A stretch of 64,000 bases of DNA from Pelomonas candidula (GCF_043555985.1 NZ_JBIGIC010000001.1:496001-560000), one strand, 5' to 3'. Positions 52,677 to 61,653 are shown, counted from the first letter of the stretch. Translations and numbers: made by a program. Notes: generated from the letters alone by a model not told the origin.

Positions 52677-54236
52677 ATGAAGCACAACCCCTGTTTCGCC
52701 GCCCTGGTGACCGCGCTGCTGCTCGTCACCGCCCCCGTCAGCCAGGCCAGCACCGGCCCTGGCGTGTCCTGGCAGGCCGCCGCCGCCGACGCCGACATCG
52801 ACCGCGCCTTCGGCGACGCCAAGGCATCGAAGAAGCCCGTGCTGCTGTACTGGGGCGCCAAGTGGTGCCCGCCGTGCAACCAGCTCAAGGCGACGCTGTT
52901 CAACCGCGCGGATTTCATCGAGCAGAGCAAGGCCTTCGTCGCCGTGGGCATCGACGGTGACGCGCCCGGCGCGCAGAAGCTGGGCACGCGCTTCAAGGTG
53001 CGTGGCTACCCGACGCTGATCCTGTTCAGCCCCAACGGCAGCGAGATCACGCGCCTGCCCGGCGAGGCCGACGCGGGCCAGGTCATGAAGGTGCTGCAGC
53101 TGGGCCTGTCCAGCGGCCGGCCGGTCAAGGCCGTGCTGGCCGACGCCAGGGCCGGCCGCAAGCTCAGCGCCAACGAGTGGCGCCTGCTGGGCTTCTACGG
53201 CTGGGACACCGACGAGCAGCAACTGCTGCCAGCCAGCCAGCGCGCCGCGACGCTGGCCCAGCTCGCCAAGGCCAGCGAAGGTGTCGATGCCGAGGCCACG
53301 ACGCGGCTGTGGCTGAAGTCCATCGGCACGTTGGCCGGAGGCAAGGCCAGCGCCCCCGCCCAACTGCCGCGGCTGCGCGGCGTGCTGGCCGATGCCGCGC
53401 AGTCACGCGCGCAGATGGATGTGCTGACCACCGAGGCGCCCGACCTCGTCAAGGCCGTCGCGCCTAGCACCGGCGGCACGCGTACGCAGCTCGTCGCCGA
53501 GTTCGACGCCGCGCTGAAACGGCTCAACGAGGATGCGACGCTGTCGCGCGCCGACCGCCTCAACGCGCTGCAAGGCCGCATCGACCTGGCCCGGCTGGAC
53601 GTGGCCAAGGACGAACCGCACCCGCAGAACCTCCCTGCCCCGCTGCTGGCCGACGCCCGCGAGCAGGCCACCCGGGCCAACCGCGAGATCACCGACGGCT
53701 TCGAGCGCCAGGCCGTCGTGACGGAAGCGGCCTACCTGCTGGGCCGCGCCGGGCTGTGGAAGGACAGCGACGAGCTGCTGCAGTCGGCACTGGCGCGCAG
53801 CCACTCGCCCTACTACCTGATGAGCCAGCTCGGCGGCAACGCAAGGAAGCAGGGCCGCAAGGCCGATGCGCTGCGCTGGTACGAGGAAGCCTTCAACAAG
53901 AGCGAGGGCCCGGCGACGCGGCTGCAGTGGGGCGCCAACTACCTGACCGCCCTGGTCGAGCTGAGCCCGGAGGACACGCCGCGCATCGAGAAGACCGCGG
54001 GACAGCTGTTCGCCGAGGCGGCCAAGGACCCGGGCTCGTTCTACGAACGCAGCGAACGCTCGCTGAAGAAGGTCGCGACACAGCTGGCCGACTGGAACAA
54101 GAGCCCCGTGCAGGCCGCCGCCGTGGGCCGGCTCAAGGCGCAGCTCGACGGCGTCTGCGGCAGGCTGGACGGCAGCGACGCCAAGGCCAAGTCGGCCTGC
54201 CAGGGGCTGTTGGCGCCGGCCGGCAAGAAGGCCTAA
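52677..54236 (+). CDS. secreted thioredoxin-fold protein with helical C-terminal domain
   Basis: ATG 52677 gives 519 residues with a signal peptide (LVTALLLVTAPVSQAS, cleaved near 24). A thioredoxin domain covers about 30-150: VLLYWGAKWCPPCNQLK has the CxxC as Cys64-Pro-Pro-Cys67, and RGYPTLILFSPNG carries the cis-proline. Residues 160-500 form a long helical TPR-like region (AAYLLGRAGLWKDSDELLQSAL, ALRWYEEAFNKSE). It is a periplasmic thiol oxidoreductase or disulfide reductase with a partner-binding tail. CPPC is unusual compared with CGPC and is found in some specialised thioredoxins. An in-frame ATG at 52641 lacks a signal-like start. The 3' end overlaps the convergent small gene. Confidence 0.85.
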   Translation: MKHNPCFAALVTALLLVTAPVSQASTGPGVSWQAAAADADIDRAFGDAKASKKPVLLYWGAKWCPPCNQLKATLFNRADFIEQSKAFVAVGIDGDAPGAQKLGTRFKVRGYPTLILFSPNGSEITRLPGEADAGQVMKVLQLGLSSGRPVKAVLADARAGRKLSANEWRLLGFYGWDTDEQQLLPASQRAATLAQLAKASEGVDAEATTRLWLKSIGTLAGGKASAPAQLPRLRGVLADAAQSRAQMDVLTTEAPDLVKAVAPSTGGTRTQLVAEFDAALKRLNEDATLSRADRLNALQGRIDLARLDVAKDEPHPQNLPAPLLADAREQATRANREITDGFERQAVVTEAAYLLGRAGLWKDSDELLQSALARSHSPYYLMSQLGGNARKQGRKADALRWYEEAFNKSEGPATRLQWGANYLTALVELSPEDTPRIEKTAGQLFAEAAKDPGSFYERSERSLKKVATQLADWNKSPVQAAAVGRLKAQLDGVCGRLDGSDAKAKSACQGLLAPAGKKA

Positions 54237-54523
54237 GCGGCGTCCGACAGCAGCGGCTCTCGCCGCAGGTCGGCATCCACGTCCATCAGCACGCTGGCCA
54301 GCTCCAGCGTGCGCCACAGCCCTTCGGGCATGGCCAGGATGGCCTCGGGGGTGCGCGCCCGGCTGACCCAGGCGCCGATCTCGGCATGCTGCTCGTCGGT
54401 CAGCAGGCAACGGTCACGCATCTCGTCGAGTGTCTGCACGCGGGGCCTTTCATCGCGGGGGGACCGCTCATCGGGAGGTCGGAACAAGGAAGGCCGCAAG
54501 GCCCCTAAAGCGCATTGCAACAT
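54233..54523 (-). CDS. small hypothetical protein, intact copy of a duplicated gene
   Basis: The 96-residue frame carries a conserved-looking core (MRDRCLLTDEQHAEIGAWVSRARTPEAILAMPEGLWRTLELASVLMDVDADLRREPLLSD, in parts) in its last 62 residues; the first 34 are basic and may not be translated, with an in-frame ATG at 54421. A second, damaged copy lies at 57116-57356. Both copies sit convergent to a plus-strand gene and overlap its stop codon. The family is not recognised. TDEQHAEIG and PEGLWRTLELASVLMD could form helices of a small DNA- or protein-binding domain. Confidence 0.6.
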   Translation of the reverse strand: MLQCALGALRPSLFRPPDERSPRDERPRVQTLDEMRDRCLLTDEQHAEIGAWVSRARTPEAILAMPEGLWRTLELASVLMDVDADLRREPLLSDAA

Positions 54524-54533
54524 ACGCCGCTCA

Positions 54534-55418
54534 TCAGGCGTTCGAGATCACCTGCCGAAAGGCGGCGATGAAATCCGCCACCGGCCGGGGCGAGCGCAGG
54601 CCCTGCGGCTGCACGGCGCGCACCTCCACCGGCACCTCGGGCAGCAGCATGCGCACCTGCAGCCCCTCGCCCGTGGCGGCCTGCGCCGTGAATGAGTCGA
54701 TGATGGCAGGGCCGAAGCCTTGCTCGGCCATGACCATGGCGATGTGATGCGTCTGCACCGTCATGCCGGCCTTGGCGGTCAGGCCCAGCCGTGACCAATG
54801 GTCGGCCAGCACGGCGCCCAGCGGGTCGCGCTCGTCGATGCGGATGAAGGGCTCGCGCAACACCTCCTGCAGCGTCACCGTCGTGCGCTTGTCGGCGCGC
54901 GTCTTGCGGGCGGAGACGCACACCAACCGGCCGGTGGCCACCAGCTCGTCCTGCAGCGCCGGGTGGGACAACTTGCCGTAGACGATGCCGACGTCGGCCT
55001 CCTGCAAGGCCATCGCGCGGGCGATGTCGTTGGAGTGCAGCGAGCGCACCGAAACCTCCATGCCGGCATGCACCTTGCGGAAGATGCGCAGCGCGTCCGG
55101 CAGCGCACGCACGGCCAGCGACGGCACGATGAGGATGCGGAACGGGCTGTCCTGGCCCTCGCGCAAGGCCGCGGCCATGCGGCGCAGCGACTCCAGCTGC
55201 AGCATCAGTGCCTGCACCTCCGGGTACAGGGCCTGGGCCTCGCGCGTGGGCACGAGCCGGCGCTTCTGGCGGGTGAACAGGGCGTAGCCCAGCTGCAGCT
55301 CGGCATGCTGCAGCGTCTGCGTGATGGCAGGCTGGGTCACGTGCAGCAGCTTGGCCGCGGCACCGACGCTGCCCGTCAGCATGACGGCGTGGAAGACTTC
55401 GACGTGTTTGATCCTCAT
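54534..55418 (-). CDS. LysR family transcriptional regulator
   Basis: The 294-residue protein has the N-terminal winged HTH (MRIKHVEVFHAVMLTGSVGAAAKLLHVTQPAITQTLQHAELQLGYALF, in parts at residues 1-50) and a periplasmic-binding-protein-like effector domain from about 92 (FRILIVPSLAVRALPDALRIF). It is divergent to the binding-protein gene with a 106-base gap containing TTTGAT and TTCATTAGTCCAGCTTATGAAG, an imperfect inverted repeat of the LysR T-N11-A type. It likely controls the binding-protein/racemase pair in response to an amino acid or related acid. Confidence 0.9.
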   Translation of the reverse strand: MRIKHVEVFHAVMLTGSVGAAAKLLHVTQPAITQTLQHAELQLGYALFTRQKRRLVPTREAQALYPEVQALMLQLESLRRMAAALREGQDSPFRILIVPSLAVRALPDALRIFRKVHAGMEVSVRSLHSNDIARAMALQEADVGIVYGKLSHPALQDELVATGRLVCVSARKTRADKRTTVTLQEVLREPFIRIDERDPLGAVLADHWSRLGLTAKAGMTVQTHHIAMVMAEQGFGPAIIDSFTAQAATGEGLQVRMLLPEVPVEVRAVQPQGLRSPRPVADFIAAFRQVISNA

Positions 55419-55524
55419 GGCGACTTCATTAGTCCAGCTTATGAAGTGGCGGTCAAATGCGATGCACGGCGCGGAGTCGTTTTCCTAGCATTCAATGCAT
55501 CCGATCCACACACCCGAGAACGCC

Positions 55525-56409
55525 ATGAAACTCGTCGCCTACGCTGCTGCCCTCCTCGCCTGCACCACACACGGCGCCCATGCCGAGCCCGGCACGCTGG
55601 ACAAGGTGAAGGCGTCCGGCACCTTCACCGTGGCCTACCGTGACTCGTCCATCCCGTTCTCCTACCTCGGCGCCGACGCCAAGCCCACGGGCTTCGGCTG
55701 GGATATCTGCGCCAAGGTGGTGGAGCAGGTGAAGAAGGCCACGGGCCGCGCGGACCTGCACGTGGCCACGCAGGCCGTCACGTCGGCCAACCGCATCCCG
55801 CTGCTGTTGAACGGCACCATCGACATCGAGTGCGGCTCCACCACCAACAACAGCAGCCGCGGCAAGCAGGTCGCGTTCTCGATCAACTACTTCTACACCG
55901 GCACGCGGCTGCTGGTGAAGGCGGGCTCACCGGTGCATGGCTTCGGCGACCTGAAGGGCAAGAAGGTCGTGTCCACCACCGGCACCACCAACATGCTGGT
56001 GCTCCGCCGGTTCAATGCCGAGGAAGAAGCCGGCTTCGAGCTGCTGGGCGCCAAGGACCATGCCGAGGCGGCGCTGCTGGTGGAACAAAGCCGCGCCGAT
56101 GGTTTCGGCATGGACGACATCCTGCTGTTCGGCCTGCGCGCCAGCGCGCCCGACCCTGCCGCACTGGCCATCGTGGGCGATCCGCTGCAGGTGGAGCCCT
56201 ACGCCATCATGCTGCGCAAGGACGACCCGGCATTCAAGAAGCTGGTGGACGACACCGTGGCGACGATGATGAAGAACGGCGAGTTCGAGGCGCTGTACAA
56301 GAAGTGGTTCCTGTCGCCCATCCCGCCGCGCGGCATCAACCTGAATGCGCCGATGAGCAAGGATCTGCGCGACAACCTCAAGGCCTTGTCGGACAAGCCG
56401 TCCGTGTGA
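55525..56409 (+). CDS. amino-acid ABC transporter substrate-binding protein
   Basis: ATG 55525 gives 294 residues with a signal peptide (LVAYAAALLACTTHGAHA, cleaved near 20). The periplasmic-binding fold of the polar amino-acid type is clear: FTVAYRDSSIPFSYLGADAKPTGFGWDICAKVVEQV, NGTIDIECGSTTNN, FSINYFYTGTRLLVK, GKKVVSTTGTTNMLVLR and EALYKKWF (all in parts). It is closest in style to glutamate/aspartate-binding GltI. No permease or ATPase is encoded next to it; instead an Asp/Glu racemase follows after two bases. It may serve transport of an acidic amino acid, or deliver its ligand to a shared permease elsewhere. Confidence 0.9.
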   Translation: MKLVAYAAALLACTTHGAHAEPGTLDKVKASGTFTVAYRDSSIPFSYLGADAKPTGFGWDICAKVVEQVKKATGRADLHVATQAVTSANRIPLLLNGTIDIECGSTTNNSSRGKQVAFSINYFYTGTRLLVKAGSPVHGFGDLKGKKVVSTTGTTNMLVLRRFNAEEEAGFELLGAKDHAEAALLVEQSRADGFGMDDILLFGLRASAPDPAALAIVGDPLQVEPYAIMLRKDDPAFKKLVDDTVATMMKNGEFEALYKKWFLSPIPPRGINLNAPMSKDLRDNLKALSDKPSV

Positions 56410-56411
56410 GC

Positions 56412-57119
56412 ATGGACACCGTCGGCGTTCTCGGCGGCATGGGCCCGCTGGCCACCATCGACTTCATGCGCAAGGTGCTGGAAGCCACGCCCGCCGCGCG
56501 CGACCAGGATCACGTGCCGATGATCGTGTGCAGCCTGCCGCAGATCCCGGACCGCACGGCAGCCTTTCGGGGCGACGGCGATTCGCCGCTGGATGCCATC
56601 GTCGCGTGCGGGCGGCGTCTGCAGTCGGCGGGCGCGGACCTGATCGTCATGCCCTGCAACACCGCCCATCTGTGGTTCGACGACGTACAGCAGCAACTGC
56701 AGCTGCCCATGCTGCACCTGGTGGACGCTGCACTGCGCGAGGCGCTGGACCTGGCCGGCTCCGACGCCCGCATGGGCCTGTTGGCGACGGACGCGACGAT
56801 CGCCTCGGGCCTGTACATCAACCGCCGCCTGCCCGACGCGCCGCCGCCGAACTGGCTGCTGCCCACGGCCGGTGAGATGTTGGAGCTGGTCATGCCGGGC
56901 ATCGAAGCCGTGAAAGCAGGCCGCCTGCCCGATGGCCAGGCGTTGCTGGCCGCTGCAGCGCGGGCATTGGCGCAGCGCGGTGCCGACGTGCTGGTGCTGG
57001 GCTGCACGGAGATCCCCCTGGTGCTGGACACGGCCGCCTGCGGCCTGCCGGTGGTGGATGCCACCGCGGCGCTGGCGCGCCAGGTCGTCGCCCGCTGCCG
57101 CGATGCAAACAGGGCCTAG
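56412..57119 (+). CDS. aspartate/glutamate racemase family protein
   Basis: ATG 56412 (or GTG 56406, overlapping the previous stop) gives 235 residues with the two catalytic cysteines of cofactor-independent racemases: MPCNTAH with Cys82 and LGCTEIPL with Cys198. The N terminus VGVLGGMGPLATIDFMRKV is the usual YgeA/RacD-type start, and the protein has the expected length for the family. It would interconvert L- and D-aspartate or glutamate. Together with the binding protein and divergent LysR gene it suggests uptake and use of a D-amino acid or N-substituted acidic amino acid, which is inference. Confidence 0.9.
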   Translation: MDTVGVLGGMGPLATIDFMRKVLEATPAARDQDHVPMIVCSLPQIPDRTAAFRGDGDSPLDAIVACGRRLQSAGADLIVMPCNTAHLWFDDVQQQLQLPMLHLVDAALREALDLAGSDARMGLLATDATIASGLYINRRLPDAPPPNWLLPTAGEMLELVMPGIEAVKAGRLPDGQALLAAAARALAQRGADVLVLGCTEIPLVLDTAACGLPVVDATAALARQVVARCRDANRA

Positions 57120-57356
57120 CCGTCCGACATCAGCGGCTCGCGCCGCAGGTTGGCGTCCACGTCCATCACACGCTGGCCAGCTCCAGCGTGCGCCACAACC
57201 CTTCGGGCATGGCCAGGATGGCCTCGGGGTGCGCGCCTGGCTGACCCAGGCGCCGATCTCGGCATGCTGTTCATCGGTCAGCAGGCAGCGGTCACGCGTC
57301 TCGTCGAGTGTCTGCGCGCGGAGCCTTTCACCGCGGAGACGCCGTTGGGAAGGCCG
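57116..57356 (-). pseudogene. decayed second copy of the small gene at 54233-54523
   Basis: Bases 57121-57340 align with 54241-54460 with few substitutions. They share the blocks CGCCGCAGGT(c/t)GGC(a/g)TCCACGTCCATCA, CTGGCCAGCTCCAGCGTGCGCCACA and GCCGATCTCGGCATGCTG. Two single-base deletions (GTCCATCAGCACG becomes GTCCATCACACG, and CTCGGGGGTGCG becomes CTCGGGGTGCG) shift the frame, so no intact protein can be made. As in the other copy, the stop codon overlaps the stop of the preceding plus-strand gene. Similarity fades after about 57356. Confidence 0.85.
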
Positions 57357-57504
57357 GCAGCGACTGGCTGCCGGCGTTGCAGCACAGGGCGCAGGCTGGG
57401 CTGAGCTTGCGAACCCCAACGTCCTGAGTCTGGATTGGCTGGGGTTCATCGCCTTCGCAACAGCCTGCCGCGTTGAAGTAAGACAAGCACGATCAGTTTG
57501 CGGC

Positions 57505-58203
57505 TCAACGTTCCAGACGGGCGGCCGGCTCTTGGCTGCCCGAGTCATTGCAGGGTGGGACGTCATCGCCCCCTGTCAAATTGAGGCGCATAGAAACCAC
57601 CGGCGATTGCGTCTGTACCTGGATGCCAGCCGTGTATGTTGTACCGATCCATGGAAGAACGAACGTCCGGAAACGAGCACACGCCTCGTGCATCAAGTCG
57701 AAATTGAACGTGCGGCCCCCAACAGACAACGCCACTTTGCTAACCCATGTTCGATTCACCACATCGAACACACAACCGTTGTATGTCGTCTCCCCGATCT
57801 GCGCACCAGCCAATACCGTGTGGTTAAGCATTGGATCATCAGGGGCGATCCAGGACAGCGAGCCCCAGACCGGAAAGTTGTTGCCCGGCTGCTTCATCAG
57901 TTCCTTGCGAAGGTGCTGGATGTAGTGCCGAAAATCCTCTGCAAGCGACGTGGCATCAAGGAAAATTCGCACTTCTGTCGTCTTGACGCTCAGGCCTGGA
58001 ATGGACTGCGCAATCTCGCGTATGCGATGTACTGCATCAACGAACGACCAGCAGCGTTCGAACGCGACCGGCAGCCTCTCTGGCGACGACTGCAATGTCG
58101 AGCAGAGTGGATGCAAATCGGCGTGAAGGTAGTCGATGACCGCGAACGACATCGCTAGGCCATCGAGGCAGCGGATAAGGCGGGTATCGGTCGACGGACG
58201 CAT
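57505..58203 (-). CDS. hypothetical protein, 232 residues, unrecognised
   Basis: The protein begins MRPSTDTRLIRCLDGLAMSFAVIDYLHADL, continues with a helical stretch (HYIQHLRKELMKQPG), and ends in a beta-rich segment (VLAGAQIGETTYNGCVFDVVNRTW, TAGIQVQTQSPVVSMRLNL). There is no signal peptide or recognisable motif. The composition is much less GC-biased than the flanking core genes, and it lies 75 bases downstream of the nuclease-like gene on the same strand, so the pair appears to be an accessory unit. A small sensor or partner role is conceivable but not shown. Confidence 0.6.
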   Translation of the reverse strand: MRPSTDTRLIRCLDGLAMSFAVIDYLHADLHPLCSTLQSSPERLPVAFERCWSFVDAVHRIREIAQSIPGLSVKTTEVRIFLDATSLAEDFRHYIQHLRKELMKQPGNNFPVWGSLSWIAPDDPMLNHTVLAGAQIGETTYNGCVFDVVNRTWVSKVALSVGGRTFNFDLMHEACARFRTFVLPWIGTTYTAGIQVQTQSPVVSMRLNLTGGDDVPPCNDSGSQEPAARLER

Positions 58204-58277
58204 ATTTTCTGACGTCTAACGATTGCGTTCTTCCGCGCCGTTAGGCACCGGCTGCAGCTGCGGGTTAGGGTGCATCG

Positions 58278-58742
58278 CTACAGGCGAGGCCATGTAGCCC
58301 AGTCTTCGAGATGGTTCTGGAGATCTACGCCGGAACAAATGAGGCGACCGTCGTCGTGGAGCACCATATTGAGTTGCCGGTAGTCGCCGGCCGGTGTCCC
58401 CAGGTGATTGTTCCGCACGTAGGCTCTGAGAACCGGCCGATCCATGAGCAAGAAGTGCCAAACACGCCCCTTGCGCATGACGAACACAAAGTGAAGTTCC
58501 GGCGTCTGTGCATTCTGAATCGCAGTCTCCCGCACCCGAAACTGATACGCGCGCGAGGTTGCTTGTGTTCGACCAAGCGAAGTCTTCACCTGTAGACGCC
58601 ACATTGCACCCGTGGCGTCGTTGACTACGAAGACATCATCGCCTTTGTCGATCTCTGGCATTGCAGCGTTGTAGCCGCGCAAGCAGAACTCACCCATTAC
58701 CGCTAGGTGGCCGGCCTTCCCCGTGTATTGAGTTCCAGGCAT
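58278..58742 (-). CDS. PD-(D/E)XK nuclease-like protein, 154 residues
   Basis: ATG 58742 gives 154 residues. The N-terminal helix and core read GKAGHLAVMGEFCLRGYNAAMPEIDKGDDVFVVNDATGAMWRLQVKTSLG in parts: Glu18 in the first helix, Asp36 in DDVFVV, and Gln51-Val-Lys53 in LQVKTS. This is the E...D...(E/Q)xK arrangement of a PDDEXK-superfamily nuclease of the Holliday-resolvase-like kind, with glutamine in place of the usual second acid. In-frame upstream sequence to 58898 is probably non-coding. It is encoded before the unrecognised gene at 57505-58203 in a less GC-rich region, which suggests an acquired module, perhaps a restriction-like effector. Function is inferred from the motif only. Confidence 0.65.
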   Translation of the reverse strand: MPGTQYTGKAGHLAVMGEFCLRGYNAAMPEIDKGDDVFVVNDATGAMWRLQVKTSLGRTQATSRAYQFRVRETAIQNAQTPELHFVFVMRKGRVWHFLLMDRPVLRAYVRNNHLGTPAGDYRQLNMVLHDDGRLICSGVDLQNHLEDWATWPRL

Positions 58743-59017
58743 TGATACTCCCTTTGTTGTATGCGTTCTAACGCGCTTTAGGCAGATCGTTGACGATTTA
58801 CGCCAAAACATTTGAGCATGCGCCCAGGCTGGCCGCCAGGCCGTTGCCACGCACTGCCACGCACACACCTGCCAGCGCCTGTTCCCGGCGACAACCACCC
58901 AGCCACGTGAACACCGATGGCCTGCGCCAACACCTGCGGCAAACTCCGCGCCAGCGATGACCCCGCCCCGGCCGCTGGCGCCGGTGGCCGCATGACCGAC
59001 GCAGGGAGGGAGCGAAC
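58743..59017. other. intergenic segment without a recognised gene
   Basis: Between the nuclease-like gene and the DUF3667 gene lie 275 bases with no supported reading frame. The left part keeps the lower-GC character of the accessory region, while from about 58810 the sequence returns to the genome's usual composition. This marks the right boundary of the accessory segment. No attachment site, tRNA or terminator was seen. Confidence 0.45.
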
Positions 59018-60067
59018 ATGGACGACGCGGGCTTGAACGGCCTGACTGGTGGCACCGCCGCCGTGGCGGCCTCGGCCGAGCTGGCGGGGCTGGCCGCGGG
59101 CAGCAGCAAGCACGGGCGGCATGGCCACACGGGGCGCTGCCTGAACTGCGACACGGTGCTGGCGCCCGACGCCCGTTTCTGCAGCCAGTGCGGCCAGGAC
59201 ACGGCCAACCACCCGCCGTCGCTGTTCGAGTTCGTGCACGAGTTCGTCAGCCACTACATCGCCGTCGAGGGCACGCTGTGGAAGAGCCTGTGGGGCCTGA
59301 TGGCCAAGCCCGGCTTCCTGACGCGGGAGTACCTCGCCGGCCGCAAGCAGCGCTACGTGCTGCCGTTGCGCCTGCTGCTGACGCTGGGGTTGCTGTTCTT
59401 CCTCGCGCTCAAGCTCATGCCCGGCAGCACGCAGACGCTGGGGCTGGAGCGGGAGGTCGACGAACAGATCACCGGGGTGACCGCGCCGGCCTCTGCACCA
59501 GCAGCGGCCTCCGCTGCCGCCTCGTCGACGGCCGCCCGGGCTGCGGCCAAGCTCGACACGGCCAGGGCCCGCATCGCGAAGGCCGACGTCGAGGCCCGCA
59601 TCCTCAGCCCGGAGCTGGCGGCCAGGCTGCCGCAGAGCCTGCAGGAGCGCGTCCACCACGCCGAGGCGCGCTGGCGCGCCGACCCCAAAGACGCCGTGCG
59701 CGCAATGGGCGCCACGATGCTGGGGCTGGCGCCCTACGCGGTGCTGTGCTCGCTCCCCTTCTTCGCCGGCCTGCTGAAGCTGCTGTTCTGGCGCCAGCCC
59801 TATGGCGCGCACTTCGTGTTCGCGATGCACCTGCACGCGGCCTGGTACGGCATGCTGCTGGTGGCGGTGCTGCTGCCCTGGAGCGGCGTGGTCTTCGCGG
59901 CCTGGCTGTGGTCCAACCTCTACCCCGTCGTGGCGCTGAAGCGGGTGCACGCGGCCGGCTGGATGACGACGCTGCTGCGGGCCGGACTGCTGGCGGTGCT
60001 GCACTGGGGGCTCATCAGCCTGGGCGTGATGACGCTGGTCATGGTGGGCGTGCTGGCGGGCCACTGA
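59018..60067 (+). CDS. DUF3667 family membrane protein with zinc ribbon
   Basis: ATG 59018 with AGGGAG upstream gives 349 residues. A zinc ribbon at about 41-61 (CLNCDTVLAPDARFCSQCG, two CxxC pairs) precedes FVHEFVSHYIAVEGTLWKSLWGLMAKPGFLTREYLAGRKQRYVLPLRLLL, the DUF3667 signature. A first helix (LLLTLGLLFFLALKL), a charged cytoplasmic or periplasmic loop with an alanine-rich coiled-coil-like part (about 155-225), and three more helices follow. Membrane-integral, function unknown, common near permease and hydrolase genes. Confidence 0.88.
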   Translation: MDDAGLNGLTGGTAAVAASAELAGLAAGSSKHGRHGHTGRCLNCDTVLAPDARFCSQCGQDTANHPPSLFEFVHEFVSHYIAVEGTLWKSLWGLMAKPGFLTREYLAGRKQRYVLPLRLLLTLGLLFFLALKLMPGSTQTLGLEREVDEQITGVTAPASAPAAASAAASSTAARAAAKLDTARARIAKADVEARILSPELAARLPQSLQERVHHAEARWRADPKDAVRAMGATMLGLAPYAVLCSLPFFAGLLKLLFWRQPYGAHFVFAMHLHAAWYGMLLVAVLLPWSGVVFAAWLWSNLYPVVALKRVHAAGWMTTLLRAGLLAVLHWGLISLGVMTLVMVGVLAGH

Positions 60068-60189
60068 ACACCGGCCATCCGCGGCCGGTGCCATTCGCGC
60101 CCCGCAACCCGCCATCCAACCGAGGAGCCGGACCGCCCGCAGCGGCGGCCCGCATACTGCCGCCCACCGCAGCTTCCGAGAGTTCACGC

Positions 60190-61653
60190 ATGCGCACCCT
60201 GGGCCGCCTCGCCCTGTTCGCGGCAACGTCCCTGCTGGCCTGGCCAGCGCTGGCCGCCTCGCCGCCCCTCAAGCCCTGCCGCATCGACGGCATCCCCAAC
60301 GAGCTGCTGTGCGGCAGCGCGCAGCGCCCGCTGGACCCGGCGCGGCCGGACGGCGTGAAGATCGACGTGCACTACCTCGTCGTACCGGCGATGGCGCGCA
60401 ACAAGCAGCCCGACGCCGTGCTGATGCTGGCCGGCGGCCCCGGCCAGAGCGCCATCGGCATCGCCGCGCGCGTGCTGCCGCGGCTGTCACGGCTGAACAA
60501 CCGACGCGACATCGTCTTCATCGACCAGCGCGGCACCGGCAAGTCGGCGCCGCTGGAATGCCACGAGGACAAGAAGCCGGCCGACACCGAGCAGCTCGAC
60601 ACCGCCGCGCAGATGAAGCGGCTGGACACCTGCCGCGCGGCGCTGGAGACGCTGCCCTACGGGCGCGACGGCGGCCTGCGCTTCTTCACGACGACGATCG
60701 CGATGCAGGACATGGACGCCGTGCGCGAACAACTGGGCGTGCCGCAGTGGAACCTCATCGGCGGCAGCTACGGCACGCGCGCCGCGCTGGAGTACCTGCG
60801 CCAGTTCCCGACCAAGGTGCGCCGCACTGTCATCGACGGCGTGGCGCCGCCGGACATGGTGCTGCCCGCCAGCTTCTCGCCGGACACGCAGGCCGCGCTG
60901 GAAAAGCTCTTCGACGCCAACGCCAAGACCCACCCGCAGCTGCGCGCCGACTGGCAGGCGCTGCTGGCCTCGCTGCCCCGCGCCGTCACGGTGGCGCACC
61001 CACTGACGGGCAAGCCCGAGCACTTCACCGTTGACCGCGACCTGCTGCTGCGCGCCGTGCGTGCACCGCTGTACCAGCCGTCGCTGGCCGCAGCGCTGCC
61101 GGCCGCGCTGCACGCGGCTGCCACCGAGGGCCGCTTCGAAAGCCTGTTCGGCCTCACGTCGGCGTTCGGCGGCGGCAAGGGCGTGCAGCTGGCGACGGGC
61201 ATGCACTTCTCCGTCATCTGCGCGGAAGACTACCCGCGCCTGCCGCAGGCCACCGACCGGCCCGGCGCGGACTACGGCCGGCTGGACGCCGAGCTCTACG
61301 CCCGCGTCTGCAAGACCTGGCCCCAGGGCGAGGTGCCGGCGGCGTTCTACACGCTGCCGCCCGCGCCCAGCCCCGTGCTCGTGCTCAGCGGCGGCGCCGA
61401 CCCCGTCACGCCGCCGCGCCACGGCGAGCATGTGGCGAAGGCCCTGGCCAGCGGCCACCCGGAGCGCGTGCAGCATGTCGTCGTGCCCGAGTCGGGCCAC
61501 GGCGTGATGGCCATCGGCTGCATGCGCGACGTCATGTTCCGCTTCATCGACGCCAAGACGGACGCCGCGGCGCTGCCGCAGGACGCCGGCTGCGCGACCC
61601 GCATCCCCCGCCCGACCGCCTTCCAGCCCGTGCAGCAGGAGGCCACGCCATGA
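60190..61653 (+). CDS. secreted alpha/beta hydrolase, S33 tripeptidyl aminopeptidase-like
   Basis: ATG 60190 gives 487 residues with a signal peptide (LALFAATSLLAWPALAA, cleaved near 22). The fold begins with ML(A)GGPGQSA, the oxyanion-hole motif of S33 proline iminopeptidase-like enzymes, then FIDQRGTGKS. The nucleophile elbow GGSYGTRAALEYL follows near residue 195. The C-terminal TAP-like segment has VLSGGADPVTPPRHGE with the aspartate and PESGHGVMAIGC with the histidine of the triad. It probably releases short peptides or cleaves esters in the periplasm. Its stop overlaps the ABC ATPase start (ATGA), so it is co-translated with the exporter. Confidence 0.9.
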   Translation: MRTLGRLALFAATSLLAWPALAASPPLKPCRIDGIPNELLCGSAQRPLDPARPDGVKIDVHYLVVPAMARNKQPDAVLMLAGGPGQSAIGIAARVLPRLSRLNNRRDIVFIDQRGTGKSAPLECHEDKKPADTEQLDTAAQMKRLDTCRAALETLPYGRDGGLRFFTTTIAMQDMDAVREQLGVPQWNLIGGSYGTRAALEYLRQFPTKVRRTVIDGVAPPDMVLPASFSPDTQAALEKLFDANAKTHPQLRADWQALLASLPRAVTVAHPLTGKPEHFTVDRDLLLRAVRAPLYQPSLAAALPAALHAAATEGRFESLFGLTSAFGGGKGVQLATGMHFSVICAEDYPRLPQATDRPGADYGRLDAELYARVCKTWPQGEVPAAFYTLPPAPSPVLVLSGGADPVTPPRHGEHVAKALASGHPERVQHVVVPESGHGVMAIGCMRDVMFRFIDAKTDAAALPQDAGCATRIPRPTAFQPVQQEATP

